NCBI GenBank assembly: GCA_039183535.1
Contig: JBCDBO010000007.1
Span: 1-64,000, forward strand
Reading direction: 5' to 3'
Origin: JBCAXA01 sp039183535
GTDB taxonomy: Bacteria > Pseudomonadota > Gammaproteobacteria > Steroidobacterales > Woeseiaceae
DNA length: 64,000 nucleotides
In this document: positions 17,128-25,864 of the stretch, one piece after another
Numbering within the stretch: the stretch's first letter is position 1
Layout: each line of letters starts with the position of its first letter
The notes under the pieces: model-generated
Databases searched by the model: none
Told to the model about the DNA's origin: nothing
The model's input: only the letters and a program-made list of their open reading frames with translations
Position numbers and translations under genes: made by a program

Positions 17128-18192
17128 TTGCTTCGATTCGGTTTGGTCGGGTGCGGCCGCATTGCCCGCCGACACGCAGATTTGCTAGGTGGCGGCCAAA
17201 TTGACGGCGCCGCGCTAGGCGCGGTCTGCGACATCAAAGATGATCGCGCTGAGGCCTACGGTAAAGAGTTCGGTGTCCCGCACTTTAACGACATGCATGC
17301 CCTTGCTGAACGCGACGACATCGATGCAATCACCATCTTAACGGAAAGCGGTAAACACGCCGATCACGCGACAGAGTTGGCGCGTTACGGCAAGCCGCTG
17401 ATCGTCGAGAAGCCTATGGCACTGACGCTCGATGACGCAGATCGCATGATCCGCGCGTGCGATCAGCATGATGCACGGCTTTTCATCGTCAAACAGAATC
17501 GCTTCAACTTACCCGTTCGCAAGCTTCGCGAAGCGCTTGTGCAAGGCCGCTTTGGTAAGCTCATTCTCGGAACGGTGCGAGTGCGCTGGTGCCGCAGGCA
17601 GGCGTACTATGACCAGGACAGTTGGCGTGGCACATGGGCGCTAGACGGCGGTGTCCTTGCGAATCAAGCCAGTCACCATGTCGATCTGCTGGAATGGATG
17701 ATGGGCAAGGTCGATTCTGTCTATGCGGTCGCGAAAACGGCGCTTGCAGATATCGAGGCCGAAGACACTGCCGTTGTCGTTCTTAAGTTCGCCAATGGTG
17801 CTCTCGGTGTCATCGAAGCGACGACGGCGACGCGCCCGGTTGATCTCGAGGGCTCTATTTCACTGTTAGGCGAAGCCGGCACCGTGGAAATCGCCGGCTT
17901 TGCGGTCAATGAGATGCGCCACTGGGAATTCGCCGAGAAAGACGAGAGCGACGCGGACGTCGTCAAAAACTACTCGTCGAATCCACCGAATGTCTACGGC
18001 TTTGGCCACAAAGAGTATTACCAAGACGTCGTACGCTCGATTACAACCGGCACCCCTCAGCTAGTCGATGGCCTGGAGGGACGCAAGAGTCTTGAGCTCA
18101 TCTCCGCGATCTACGAGTCGGTTGAAACCGGCAAAGAGGTTGAGCTTCGATTCAGACCACGGCGGTGCCGGCTGGGCGAAGCCCCAGAGTAA
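17128..18192 (+). CDS. Gfo/Idh/MocA-family oxidoreductase, probable UDP-GlcNAcA 3-dehydrogenase (WbpB/WlbA type)
   Basis: 354 aa NAD(P)-dependent oxidoreductase. The Rossmann motif FGLVGCGRIARRHADLL is at 4-20, and the family motif VEKPMALT at about 94-101 carries the lysine that contacts substrate. In the WbpB/WlbA branch this enzyme oxidises C3 of UDP-GlcNAc uronate to a 3-keto sugar, which a WbpE-type aminotransferase then aminates and a WbpD-type acyltransferase acetylates. Exactly those two activities follow downstream in coupled genes, which is the main reason for this specific call. The start is TTG at 17128, backed by an AGGGAG site 6 nt upstream. The 5' substrate would come from the TviB-type dehydrogenase at 36204. 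Another Gfo/Idh substrate cannot be excluded. Confidence 0.8.
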   Translation: MLRFGLVGCGRIARRHADLLGGGQIDGAALGAVCDIKDDRAEAYGKEFGVPHFNDMHALAERDDIDAITILTESGKHADHATELARYGKPLIVEKPMALTLDDADRMIRACDQHDARLFIVKQNRFNLPVRKLREALVQGRFGKLILGTVRVRWCRRQAYYDQDSWRGTWALDGGVLANQASHHVDLLEWMMGKVDSVYAVAKTALADIEAEDTAVVVLKFANGALGVIEATTATRPVDLEGSISLLGEAGTVEIAGFAVNEMRHWEFAEKDESDADVVKNYSSNPPNVYGFGHKEYYQDVVRSITTGTPQLVDGLEGRKSLELISAIYESVETGKEVELRFRPRRCRLGEAPE

Positions 18193-18671
18193 TGCCTTCT
18201 TCATCCGGGCACGACGTTCAACGCCTGAGTGCTGGTGTTCGCGATGTGATCGCGGGGGCCGGCGTCAAAATAGTCGAACCGGTAAACCTCTACGGTTGCA
18301 CACTTGGCGACAATTGCTTCATTGGCCCTTTTGTCGAAATTCAAAAAGGGGTCGTCATTGGCAACGCAACCCGTGTTCAATCGCACACATTCATTTGTGA
18401 GCTCGTGACCATCGGCAACGACTGCGCTATCGCTCACGGCGTCATGTTTATCAACGACAAGTTTGCTGCCGGCGGACCTGCGCATGGTGATAAGACCAAA
18501 TGGTCAGCCACCGAGATCGGTAACGGTGTATCCATTGGTAGTAATGCGACGATTCTGCCGGTCCGTATTTGCGATCGCGTCGTTATCGGCGCTGGTTCGG
18601 TGGTGGTTAAAGACATCACGAAACCCGGCGTCTATGCCGGCAATCCCGCTCGACTGATTAGGCCTCTTTGA
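18192..18671 (+). CDS. Left-handed beta-helix N-acyltransferase (WbpD-like)
   Basis: 159 aa acyltransferase with hexapeptide repeats running through most of the chain, such as LYGCTLGDNCFIGPFVEIQK and IGNGVSIGSNATILPVRI, ending in the typical VVVKDITKPGVYAGNPARL. It should acetylate the 3-amino group of UDP-GlcNAc3N uronate (WbpD role) using acetyl-CoA. The ATG at 18192 was chosen because it forms a TAATG overlap with the previous stop; a GTG 27 bp upstream is possible but lies inside that gene. It overlaps the following aminotransferase by TGATG, so the three-gene WbpB-D-E unit is tightly coupled. WbpD proteins are usually near 190 aa. This one is shorter at the N-terminus, so serine-acetyltransferase-like relatives should be considered. 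Confidence 0.82.
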   Translation: MPSSSGHDVQRLSAGVRDVIAGAGVKIVEPVNLYGCTLGDNCFIGPFVEIQKGVVIGNATRVQSHTFICELVTIGNDCAIAHGVMFINDKFAAGGPAHGDKTKWSATEIGNGVSIGSNATILPVRICDRVVIGAGSVVVKDITKPGVYAGNPARLIRPL

Positions 18672-19768
18672 TGGTTAAGTTCCTGGATCTCGTAAAGCAG
18701 TACGACACGATACGCCCAGAAATGGATGCGGCAATCGCAAGAGTCATAGAAAACAGCAGTTTCATTGGCGGCAAAGAGGTCGCTAACTTTGAGACGCATT
18801 TCGCTCGCTACCAAGACGCAGAGTTTTGTGTTGGCGTGGGCAACGGTACCGACGCACTGGAAATCGCTATCGAAGTGCTCGACCTACCCGCCAATAGCGA
18901 GATCGTTGTCCCCGCCAATAGTTTCATTGCCAGCGCTGAGGCCGTAACCCGAAGTGGGCATAGTGTCGTGTTCTGCGATTCAGATCCGCACACGCATTTA
19001 ATCGACATAGAAGACTGCGCGCGTTCGATAAGCCCAAAGACAGCCGCTATTATGGCAGTCCATCTTTATGGCCAACCGGCCCCAATGCGCGACATCTTGG
19101 CATTGGCGCAGAAGCACGATCTGCGTGTGATCGAAGATGCCGCCCAGGCCCACGGCGCCGAGATCGATGGAAAACGTATCGGTGGCGTGGGTGATATCGG
19201 CACGTTTAGTTTCTATCCGGGCAAGAACCTTGGTGCGTACGGTGACGGCGGCGCGATCGTAACCAACGACGCGGGCCTAGCAAAAAGAAGCCGAATGATC
19301 GCCAACCACGGGCGAGTCGATAAGTACGACCACGAGTTCGAGGGTCGTAACAGCCGGCTAGATGGCTTACAGGCGGCCGTACTCGAGACGAAACTCCGCC
19401 ATTTGGATGCATGGATCGAACGTCGCAACGCGATCGCGAAGGTCTACCACACAAAACTGAGCGGAATTGAGGCGCTTGGCTTACCGGTCGTCGCCGACAA
19501 CGTAAGACACGCTTATCATTTGTTTGTCGTTAGTACGAAACAGCGAGACGAACTCAGAAAGTTCCTCGCGAGCGTCGATATTCAGACCGGCATCCATTAC
19601 CCAGTGGCGCTACCCGATCTCAAGGCCTACGACTACTTACGGCAAAAGACTCGCACGTTTGCTGCATCCGATACAGCCGATACGCTCGTTAGCCTACCTA
19701 TCGGTGACCACATGACCGATGCTGACGCGAACCGGGTCGCCGACGCGATAACCGAGTTCTACGCCTAA
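18671..19768 (+). CDS. DegT/DnrJ/EryC1 sugar aminotransferase (WbpE-like)
   Basis: 365 aa PLP-dependent aminotransferase. The PLP lysine is in FYPGKNLGAYGDGGA (Lys185), preceded by the co-factor aspartate region VIEDAAQAHGA at 153-163. In the WbpE/WlbC group the enzyme transfers an amino group from glutamate to the 3-keto position of UDP-GlcNAc uronate. The gene order oxidoreductase-acyltransferase-aminotransferase supports that role. A TTG one codon upstream is possible, but the ATG at 18671 gives a TGATG overlap with the preceding stop and is preferred. A 276-bp gap follows before the next gene. Confidence 0.85.
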   Translation: MVKFLDLVKQYDTIRPEMDAAIARVIENSSFIGGKEVANFETHFARYQDAEFCVGVGNGTDALEIAIEVLDLPANSEIVVPANSFIASAEAVTRSGHSVVFCDSDPHTHLIDIEDCARSISPKTAAIMAVHLYGQPAPMRDILALAQKHDLRVIEDAAQAHGAEIDGKRIGGVGDIGTFSFYPGKNLGAYGDGGAIVTNDAGLAKRSRMIANHGRVDKYDHEFEGRNSRLDGLQAAVLETKLRHLDAWIERRNAIAKVYHTKLSGIEALGLPVVADNVRHAYHLFVVSTKQRDELRKFLASVDIQTGIHYPVALPDLKAYDYLRQKTRTFAASDTADTLVSLPIGDHMTDADANRVADAITEFYA

Positions 19769-20044
19769 GGGTCGGCAGGAGAAAACGATAAACGCGATAG
19801 TTGCTACGGCGATGGTAGCTGCTTACATTGGTAGGCCAATGCTACGTACCTGCAGATCTCTCGGGCGAACTGGCCTCGATCTAATCGCCGCTGTGTTACT
19901 CGTTGGCGTAAGCACAGCCCGAATCGCTTGCTGCCCGGGCTCTCAACCGTTGCGCTTGACGCCACCAGAACTATTCATCCGGGCGCCGGCTAATACTAAG
20001 GCCGCTATTGAGCCGCACCTTTCAACTTAGGAGCCTCTACCAAC
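19769..20044. other. 276-bp gap with a weak 72-codon frame
   Basis: This is the only sizeable gap inside the plus-strand run. An open frame of 72 codons (19812-20030, +) fills most of it but has no recognisable product. A good AGGAG at 19777-19781 lies 6 nt before an in-frame ATA at 19788, eight codons upstream of the first ATG, which may mean a decayed small gene whose start was lost. The AGGAG at 20029-20033 belongs to the next gene. I do not call a gene here. Confidence 0.4.
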
Positions 20045-21019
20045 GTGAGAGTGAAAAACGAAAACTGCATAGTTACTGGAGGTTCCGGCGCCATAGGCTC
20101 GCGGCTCGTTCAGCAGCTGCTGGACGAAGGGGCCGGTGAGGTTTGTGTCGTCGATGATCTGTCCTCCGGTTACGACTGGCTGCTCCCTCAAGATCCGCGT
20201 GTGCGGTTTGAGCAAGCCGATATCGTCGACTTCTTCGATACCGCAACGCTGGCTGCCGACGCCTATATTTTTCATTTGGCCGCATTTTTCGCGAACCAAA
20301 ACAGCGTTGATCATCCACTGGATGATCTTCGTACCAATGGCACCGGCACGCTGCAAGTATTGCGGTGGGCCGCCGCCAACAATTCACGTCGTGTTGTATA
20401 CGCCTCCGCCGGTTGCTCGATTGCGGGGCATGATGTCGAAGGTCCGATTGCCGAAGACATGCCGGTTAGCTTACATCTCGATACGCCCTATCAGATCACC
20501 AAGGCGCTAGGAGAGTTCTATTGCAACTACTACTTGTCGTCACTCAGCTCAGTGCGATGCCGTTTCTTCAATTGCTATGGGCCCGGTGAAGTGCCGGGAC
20601 AGTACCGCAATGTGATTCCAAACTTTATTTGGCTAGCAATGAATAATCGACCGTTGACCATTACCGGTACCGGTGAGGAAACCCGCGACTTTATTTACGT
20701 CGACGATCTGGTCGATGGACTCATTCGTTGCGCGGTAACCCCGGAGGCACATGGCGAGGCGGTGAATCTAGGAACGGGACATGAGACGCCGATACTGGAA
20801 CTCGCCGAATCCATCATCGAGCTAACCGGATCATCAAGCACGATACAGTATGCACCCAGGCGGGCTTGGGACAACAGCCGGACGCGGCAAGCGAATATCT
20901 CGAAAGCACGCCGCGTACTGGGACTAGAACCAAACACCACGCTGAGAAGTGGACTGTCTGCGACAATCGAGTGGTTTCGACAAAACCGGGAAATGATCGA
21001 ACGCTGCAGTGAATTTTGA
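20045..21019 (+). CDS. NAD-dependent nucleotide-sugar epimerase/dehydratase (extended SDR)
   Basis: 324 aa extended short-chain dehydrogenase. The NAD motif is IVTGGSGAIGSRLVQQL at 9-25, and the catalytic residues are Ser near 121 (YASAGCS) with Tyr149 and Lys153 in YQITK. The late motif RDFIYVDDLVDGL and the general plan resemble UDP-glucose/UDP-GlcNAc 4-epimerases and related reductases. The substrate cannot be fixed, though UDP-GlcNAc 4-epimerase or a 4-keto reductase would fit the cluster. The start is GTG at 20045 with AGGAG 11 nt upstream; an in-frame GTG at 20051 is an alternative. The AsnB-like gene begins 77 bp downstream. Confidence 0.82.
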   Translation: MRVKNENCIVTGGSGAIGSRLVQQLLDEGAGEVCVVDDLSSGYDWLLPQDPRVRFEQADIVDFFDTATLAADAYIFHLAAFFANQNSVDHPLDDLRTNGTGTLQVLRWAAANNSRRVVYASAGCSIAGHDVEGPIAEDMPVSLHLDTPYQITKALGEFYCNYYLSSLSSVRCRFFNCYGPGEVPGQYRNVIPNFIWLAMNNRPLTITGTGEETRDFIYVDDLVDGLIRCAVTPEAHGEAVNLGTGHETPILELAESIIELTGSSSTIQYAPRRAWDNSRTRQANISKARRVLGLEPNTTLRSGLSATIEWFRQNREMIERCSEF

Positions 21020-21095
21020 TGCTACGACTGCACCAACGTCGCCGAAACTGCTCGGCGCCACATTAACGCGACACGCAAACTAGACTGGCCTTCAC

Positions 21096-22847
21096 ATGTG
21101 CGGACTCATTGCAACGGTCGGGATCAATCGACCGTTTACTCACAAGACATTGGATAGCTTGCGCAACCGAGGCCCTGATGCGACGGGCTTTTGGTCAAAC
21201 GGCAGGCTGAATATCGGCCATACGCGCCTTGCGATTCTCGGGCTTGGTCATGACAACGACGAGCCGCTTGAGAACGAGCGCTACGTCCTAGCGTACAACG
21301 GCGAAATCTATAATTTCGAGTCATTGAAAAAGGAGATCGCCCAACATCGCGACTTACCGCGGCATGCAAACGATGCGGTGGTTTTACTAGAGGGCTGGAC
21401 GCTCTACGGCGAGAAATTCCTGGAGAGACTGTTCGGTTTCTGGGCGTTTTTACTGTACGACAAGGTTGAGAACAAACTCATCCTTGTCCGTGACCAAATT
21501 GGAATTAAACCGCTCTATTACCACCAGTCAGCCGACTCGCTTTGCGTCTCTTCCCTTTTGGGAACCATTGCCGAAACCGTCCCGGAGTCATTGTCGCTGG
21601 ACTACCTAGCAATGTCGGAGTACGCCAGATACCAATACACATTTGGCGATAAGACATTCTTTACCGACGTAAAAAAAGTGTTACCCGGGCATATCGTAGA
21701 GATCGACCTAGGTTCGATGGAGCGAACCACTCGTTGTTACGAGGACATTTTTCGATCGCGCCAACCCGGCCAAGGCGAGGAACCTAATGACGAATGGCTC
21801 TCCCGGACGCGCCAACTCATCGGTGAATGTGTGCTCGATGCCACCGTTAGCGATACATCGTTCACGACTTTTTGCAGCGGCGGTATCGATTCCAGCCTGA
21901 TCACCAGTCTCGCGAAACCCGAGATTGCCTACCATTGCAACTTCTCAGACCCCGACTGCAATGAGACTTTCTACGCTCAGCAAGTTGTTCGCGAAATGCA
22001 GACTCGGCTGTTTACCGTTAATGCCGAAGAGGATTTTCCCTTAGTCGAAAAACTCAGCGCTATCGCCGAGGATTTCGATGAGCTGAGTATTGGTTCCGTG
22101 ATATTGCCGCTCGAAGATCTACTTAGTCAGGTAAAGAGACGCTACAAGGTTATTCTCACGGGCACTGGGGGCGACGAACTGTTCGCAGGCTACGTTCGCT
22201 TTTCACTGGCGCGTGGCGAGTGTCGCCAAGATAGCTACCGTGCGTTGTTCGAACGCGTGATGCAGCTTAGCGATCCCGCCGAACGCTTTGAGCTGTGTCA
22301 TCAAAAAGGCGATATGTCTATCTACAAGTTCTATCAGCCTGCAGCCCAGCAATCCTTCACTGACGCATTCAATGCCATACAAGAAGTGGAAAAGGATTCG
22401 CTGAGTACAATGCTGCGCTTCGACCAAAAGAACTTTCTACTTGGGCTGTTGAACATCGACGACAAAATGTGCGGTCGCCACTCGCTCGAGAGCCGGCCAC
22501 CGCTTTTGCATCAAAAACTTTTGCGTCATCTACAAGAGGCCAACACCAGCCAGTTTCTTCCAGACGGTGAACTGAAAGGTCACTTACGAAAAATGGCCGA
22601 GGGACAGATACCCAATTCTGTGATTTACCGAAAGGATAAGATGGGTTTTACGACGCCGATAGGTACGTTTATTAATCAGTCTGCCGATCGAATCCGCGAG
22701 ACCGTCGCGAATTCTCCATTCGGCGATTTGTACGACCTACGCAAAGCTCGATTCACGGCGTCGACGAAATTTTCGCGCGAGACATTCGGGCTGCTTATGC
22801 TGGACATATGGCTTAACACGAACGCGGCCGGTCTTAGAGCCGTTTAG
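21096..22847 (+). CDS. AsnB-like glutamine-dependent amidotransferase (asparagine synthase family)
   Basis: 583 aa two-domain enzyme. The N-terminal class II glutamine amidotransferase has the catalytic Cys2 (MCGLIATVG) and the glutamine-binding RNRGPDATGFW and AYNGEIYNF. The C-terminal synthetase domain has the ATP pyrophosphatase loop FCSGGIDSSL near 262 and GTGGDELFAGY near 355. In polysaccharide clusters such AsnB-like enzymes often amidate uronic-acid carboxyls, as WbpS is thought to do, rather than aspartate. The uronate-forming genes here (ugd, the TviB-type gene, WbpB/D/E-like) supply suitable substrates. The neighbours on both sides are sugar enzymes, which favours that role over general asparagine supply. 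Confidence 0.88.
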   Translation: MCGLIATVGINRPFTHKTLDSLRNRGPDATGFWSNGRLNIGHTRLAILGLGHDNDEPLENERYVLAYNGEIYNFESLKKEIAQHRDLPRHANDAVVLLEGWTLYGEKFLERLFGFWAFLLYDKVENKLILVRDQIGIKPLYYHQSADSLCVSSLLGTIAETVPESLSLDYLAMSEYARYQYTFGDKTFFTDVKKVLPGHIVEIDLGSMERTTRCYEDIFRSRQPGQGEEPNDEWLSRTRQLIGECVLDATVSDTSFTTFCSGGIDSSLITSLAKPEIAYHCNFSDPDCNETFYAQQVVREMQTRLFTVNAEEDFPLVEKLSAIAEDFDELSIGSVILPLEDLLSQVKRRYKVILTGTGGDELFAGYVRFSLARGECRQDSYRALFERVMQLSDPAERFELCHQKGDMSIYKFYQPAAQQSFTDAFNAIQEVEKDSLSTMLRFDQKNFLLGLLNIDDKMCGRHSLESRPPLLHQKLLRHLQEANTSQFLPDGELKGHLRKMAEGQIPNSVIYRKDKMGFTTPIGTFINQSADRIRETVANSPFGDLYDLRKARFTASTKFSRETFGLLMLDIWLNTNAAGLRAV

Positions 22848-22876
22848 CCTGACGCCAATAGGACTGCCACGACTGT

Positions 22877-24142
22877 ATGCGTATTCTCATCTATACCCAG
22901 TGGTGTGACCCGGAGCCCGGGGCCATACGTGCCCTACCCTTGGCTCGTTGGTTCAAAGAGCGCGGTCACAGTGTGCAGATTCTTACCGGATTCCCGAACT
23001 ACCCGGGTGGCAAGTTATATCCGGGCTACCGTATTCGCTTTCGCCAAACGGAAGTCATGGACGGTGTTTCCGTAATGAGAGTGCCGCTCTATCCGAGCCA
23101 TGACAGCTCAGCTTTCCGTCGTATTTTGAATTACGTGAGTTTTGCGCTCTCGGCAATGACTATCGGGGTGGCTTCGGTGAAACAAGCCGATGTGTGCTTT
23201 GTCGTCAGTCCACCACCGACCATCGGCGTGGCCGCCCTCTTGTTTAAGTACATCCGACGGATTCCCTACGTCTATCACGTCTCGGATATGTGGCCAGACT
23301 CGGCGATTGAGTCCGGCATGTTTGGCCAGGGGCGACTGAAGCGGATCTCCGCCAAAATACTTCACTGGTGGTGCAACTTGCTCTATCGGCATGCATCAGC
23401 CGTCACGGTGCTCGCTGACGCACCGCGTAAGGTGCTGCTGGACAGAAGGGTGCCGGATGAAAAACTGCATGTCGTCTACAATTGGGCGGACGAGGCGCTC
23501 TTTCACCCCATGCCGAAAGACGAAAAACTCGCCGCAGACCTCGGTATCGATGCGCACAACTTCAATCTCATTTATGCCGGCAACTTTGGCGTGTTTCAAA
23601 ACTTGGAGATAGCCATTCGTGCCGCTCACGAGGTCCGTGAGCAATTACCGGCACTGCGTTTGGTATTGATTGGTACCGGCACTGAAGAGCAACGACTAAA
23701 GGCGCTGTGCCGCGAACTGAATGCGACGAATGTTGTTTTCAAAGACCGGCGCCCGTATACCGAAATGCCGAAGATTTCGGCCTTATCCACAGCCATGCTG
23801 GTGCACTTGAGCGATGTGCCGTTACTTCGCTGGACCGTACCCAGCAAAACACAAAATGCTTTCGCCATGGGTATTCCTTTACTGATGGCGGCTACTAGCG
23901 ATACAGCCCGCCTCGTTTCGGACAGCAACTCCGGCGTTGTCTGCCCTCCAGACAACGTCGAGGCAATGGCACAAGCGATGCTGCAACTCGGCCAAATGTC
24001 GGCGGCTGAGCTCGAATCATTGGGTCAAAACGGGCTTAACTTCTACCGTGCCCGTATCGGCTTAGACCAGGGTGGACAATCGATGGAACGCATCTTCACG
24101 GATCTGACCTCGCGACGCGGCCAAGGCCCAGTGCGTTCGTAG
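22877..24142 (+). CDS. Glycosyltransferase family 4 (WbuB-like)
   Basis: 421 aa GT-B glycosyltransferase. The N-terminal pattern YTQWCDPEPGAIRALPLARWF with LTGFPNYPGGKLYPGY resembles WbuB, the FucNAc transferase of E. coli O-antigen clusters. The C-terminal donor-binding half has NLIYAGNFGVFQNLE near 230 and SKTQNAFAMGIPLLMAA, with the acidic E-x7-E region drifted. It would add one residue, likely an amino sugar, to the growing repeat unit on the cytoplasmic face of the membrane. The gene starts 29 bp after the AsnB-like gene and ends 16 bp before the next one, consistent with one operon. Donor specificity is inferred from resemblance only. Confidence 0.83.
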   Translation: MRILIYTQWCDPEPGAIRALPLARWFKERGHSVQILTGFPNYPGGKLYPGYRIRFRQTEVMDGVSVMRVPLYPSHDSSAFRRILNYVSFALSAMTIGVASVKQADVCFVVSPPPTIGVAALLFKYIRRIPYVYHVSDMWPDSAIESGMFGQGRLKRISAKILHWWCNLLYRHASAVTVLADAPRKVLLDRRVPDEKLHVVYNWADEALFHPMPKDEKLAADLGIDAHNFNLIYAGNFGVFQNLEIAIRAAHEVREQLPALRLVLIGTGTEEQRLKALCRELNATNVVFKDRRPYTEMPKISALSTAMLVHLSDVPLLRWTVPSKTQNAFAMGIPLLMAATSDTARLVSDSNSGVVCPPDNVEAMAQAMLQLGQMSAAELESLGQNGLNFYRARIGLDQGGQSMERIFTDLTSRRGQGPVRS

Positions 24143-24158
24143 GTCGCCTGCGACGTTC

Positions 24159-24707
24159 GTGCAATACCTGCTGTACGAATACGCGCCGGACAACGGCAAT
24201 GCGGCGTTTACCCGGAGTTCGTGTCCGGGTCAGACGGTCGAGTTTACGCTGTTCCAGCCGCGCTGGATTTGGCGCGCGTTAAAGGCCGGACGGCTCGAAT
24301 TTGCCAAAGTTCTGCTGTTGCAGCTTTGGGGTGTTCTGACCGGTTCTTTGCCTGCCCGCTCCATCCGCTTCTGGGGGTACGTTAGCGATACTGGCCATGT
24401 GCTGCACTTTAGCGTTGTCACGCCGACGTCGCACCATCTGCCGAACATCGCACGGCCCGGCTTTGAGGTAGGCGGGTGCTATACGGTTACTGCGGCGCGC
24501 GGGCAAAAACTGTACCCAACCGTGCTATCACTGATCGCTCAAAACCCGGATAATCAACCGCTTTATATGATCGTGGAGTCGGCAAACACAGCTTCGCGAA
24601 CAGGAATGGAGCGGGCAAACTTTAAGGCTGTTGCGTCGCTGACACGCAACAGCAACGCGATAAGACCACCCCAGTATGTCGAGACCTCCGGTCCGACAAG
24701 CAGCTAA
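24159..24707 (+). CDS. GNAT-like N-acyltransferase, putative
   Basis: 182 aa. The C-terminal half has a pattern seen in GNAT acyltransferases of glycan clusters: a beta strand ending GGCYTVTAARGQKLYPTVL (the R-G-x-x-x-Y turn that binds the CoA pyrophosphate), then MIVESANTASRTGMERANFK, like the usual N-x-x-S-x-x-x-x-E-K-x-G-F ending. The N-terminus (to about 60) lacks the standard first strands and carries a basic helix RALKAGRLEFAKVLLLQLW. The start is GTG at 24159. It sits between a glycosyltransferase and an aminotransferase, so acylation of the new amino group is a reasonable inference. The family call is moderate. Confidence 0.6.
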   Translation: MQYLLYEYAPDNGNAAFTRSSCPGQTVEFTLFQPRWIWRALKAGRLEFAKVLLLQLWGVLTGSLPARSIRFWGYVSDTGHVLHFSVVTPTSHHLPNIARPGFEVGGCYTVTAARGQKLYPTVLSLIAQNPDNQPLYMIVESANTASRTGMERANFKAVASLTRNSNAIRPPQYVETSGPTSS

Positions 24708-24722
24708 CAACAGGCTTGAAAC

Positions 24723-25838
24723 GTGCAAGAACGAAAAATCCCATTTTTCAATTACCCGGCGCTATTTGCCGAACGGCGCGAGGCATTCCTCTCGGAAATA
24801 GAGCGCGTACTCACGTCCGGCTATTACATCATGGGCCCTGAATTGGAAGAGTTCGAGTGGCGACTCGCCGACTACCTCAATGTGAAACACGTCATCGGGG
24901 TCGCGGACGGCACAATGGCACTGATGTGTGGCGGTAAGGCAGCAGGGCTTAAGCCTGGTGACGAGGTACTTGTTTCCGCGCACACGTTCGTCGCATCCGC
25001 GGCGGCCGTGCACCACTGTGGCGCCATCCCCGTTCCAGTCGACTGCGGGCCCGACCACTTAATGACTGGCGAGGCCGCACGAGCTGCGCTGACGCCGCGG
25101 ACACGCGGGATCATGCCTGTGCAGCTGAACGGTAGGACGACCGATATGGACCCGATCATGGAGATCGTCAACGAGCACAACCTCATACTGGTTGAGGACT
25201 CTTGCCAGGCACTTGGGTCATCATTCAACGGGAAACTAGCGGGAACGTTTGGCGAGGCTGGCGCATTCAGTTTTTATCCGTCCAAAACGCTCGGTTGTTT
25301 CGGCGACGGTGGCGCCGTTTGCACCGACGATGACGAGATCGCTGAGCGCATACGGCTGTTGCGAGACCACGGCCGGACGAGCGACGGTGACGTTGCGAGC
25401 TTCGGTTACAATGCGCGCTTAGACAACGTGCATGCCGCCGTACTCCTCCTCAAACTCAGAACCTACGACGACGACATCGCCAAGCGTCGCAGCCTAGCGG
25501 GTATTTACGAGAGTCATCTCGCCGATCTTCGTGAAGTGTCGCTACCGCCGGGACCGAACGCCGACCCGCGCCACTTTGACGTGTACCAGAATTACGAAAT
25601 CGACGCAGAGCGGCGCGACGAACTGCGCGATCACCTTACCGGCAAAGGCATTGGGACTTTGTTGCAATGGGGCGGGCGAACGCTTAACCAGCTAAGTGTT
25701 CTCGATCATAGTGCGCCGTTACCCCACAACGATGCGATGACAACAACGTATCTAATGCTACCGATGAACACGTCTCTTTCCGATGCCGATGTCGAATACG
25801 TCTGCGACAGCATCAGAGAGTTCTACGACAGACATTGA
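24723..25838 (+). CDS. DegT/DnrJ/EryC1 sugar aminotransferase
   Basis: 371 aa PLP enzyme, second of its family in the cluster. The PLP lysine is in SFYPSKTLGCFGDGGAV (Lys188), and the upstream LVEDSCQALGSS at 156-167 holds the co-factor aspartate. The N-terminal IPFFNYPALFAERREAF is typical of VioA/WecE-like nucleotide-sugar aminotransferases. The likely substrate is a 4-keto-6-deoxy sugar from the dehydratase at 7872, or a product linked to the transketolase pair downstream. The start is GTG at 24723. The end overlaps the open frame upstream of the methyltransferase by 4 bp, showing a compact operon. Confidence 0.86.
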   Translation: MQERKIPFFNYPALFAERREAFLSEIERVLTSGYYIMGPELEEFEWRLADYLNVKHVIGVADGTMALMCGGKAAGLKPGDEVLVSAHTFVASAAAVHHCGAIPVPVDCGPDHLMTGEAARAALTPRTRGIMPVQLNGRTTDMDPIMEIVNEHNLILVEDSCQALGSSFNGKLAGTFGEAGAFSFYPSKTLGCFGDGGAVCTDDDEIAERIRLLRDHGRTSDGDVASFGYNARLDNVHAAVLLLKLRTYDDDIAKRRSLAGIYESHLADLREVSLPPGPNADPRHFDVYQNYEIDAERRDELRDHLTGKGIGTLLQWGGRTLNQLSVLDHSAPLPHNDAMTTTYLMLPMNTSLSDADVEYVCDSIREFYDRH

Positions 25839-25864
25839 CGGTCTCTGGAGGCGATAAGCACACG

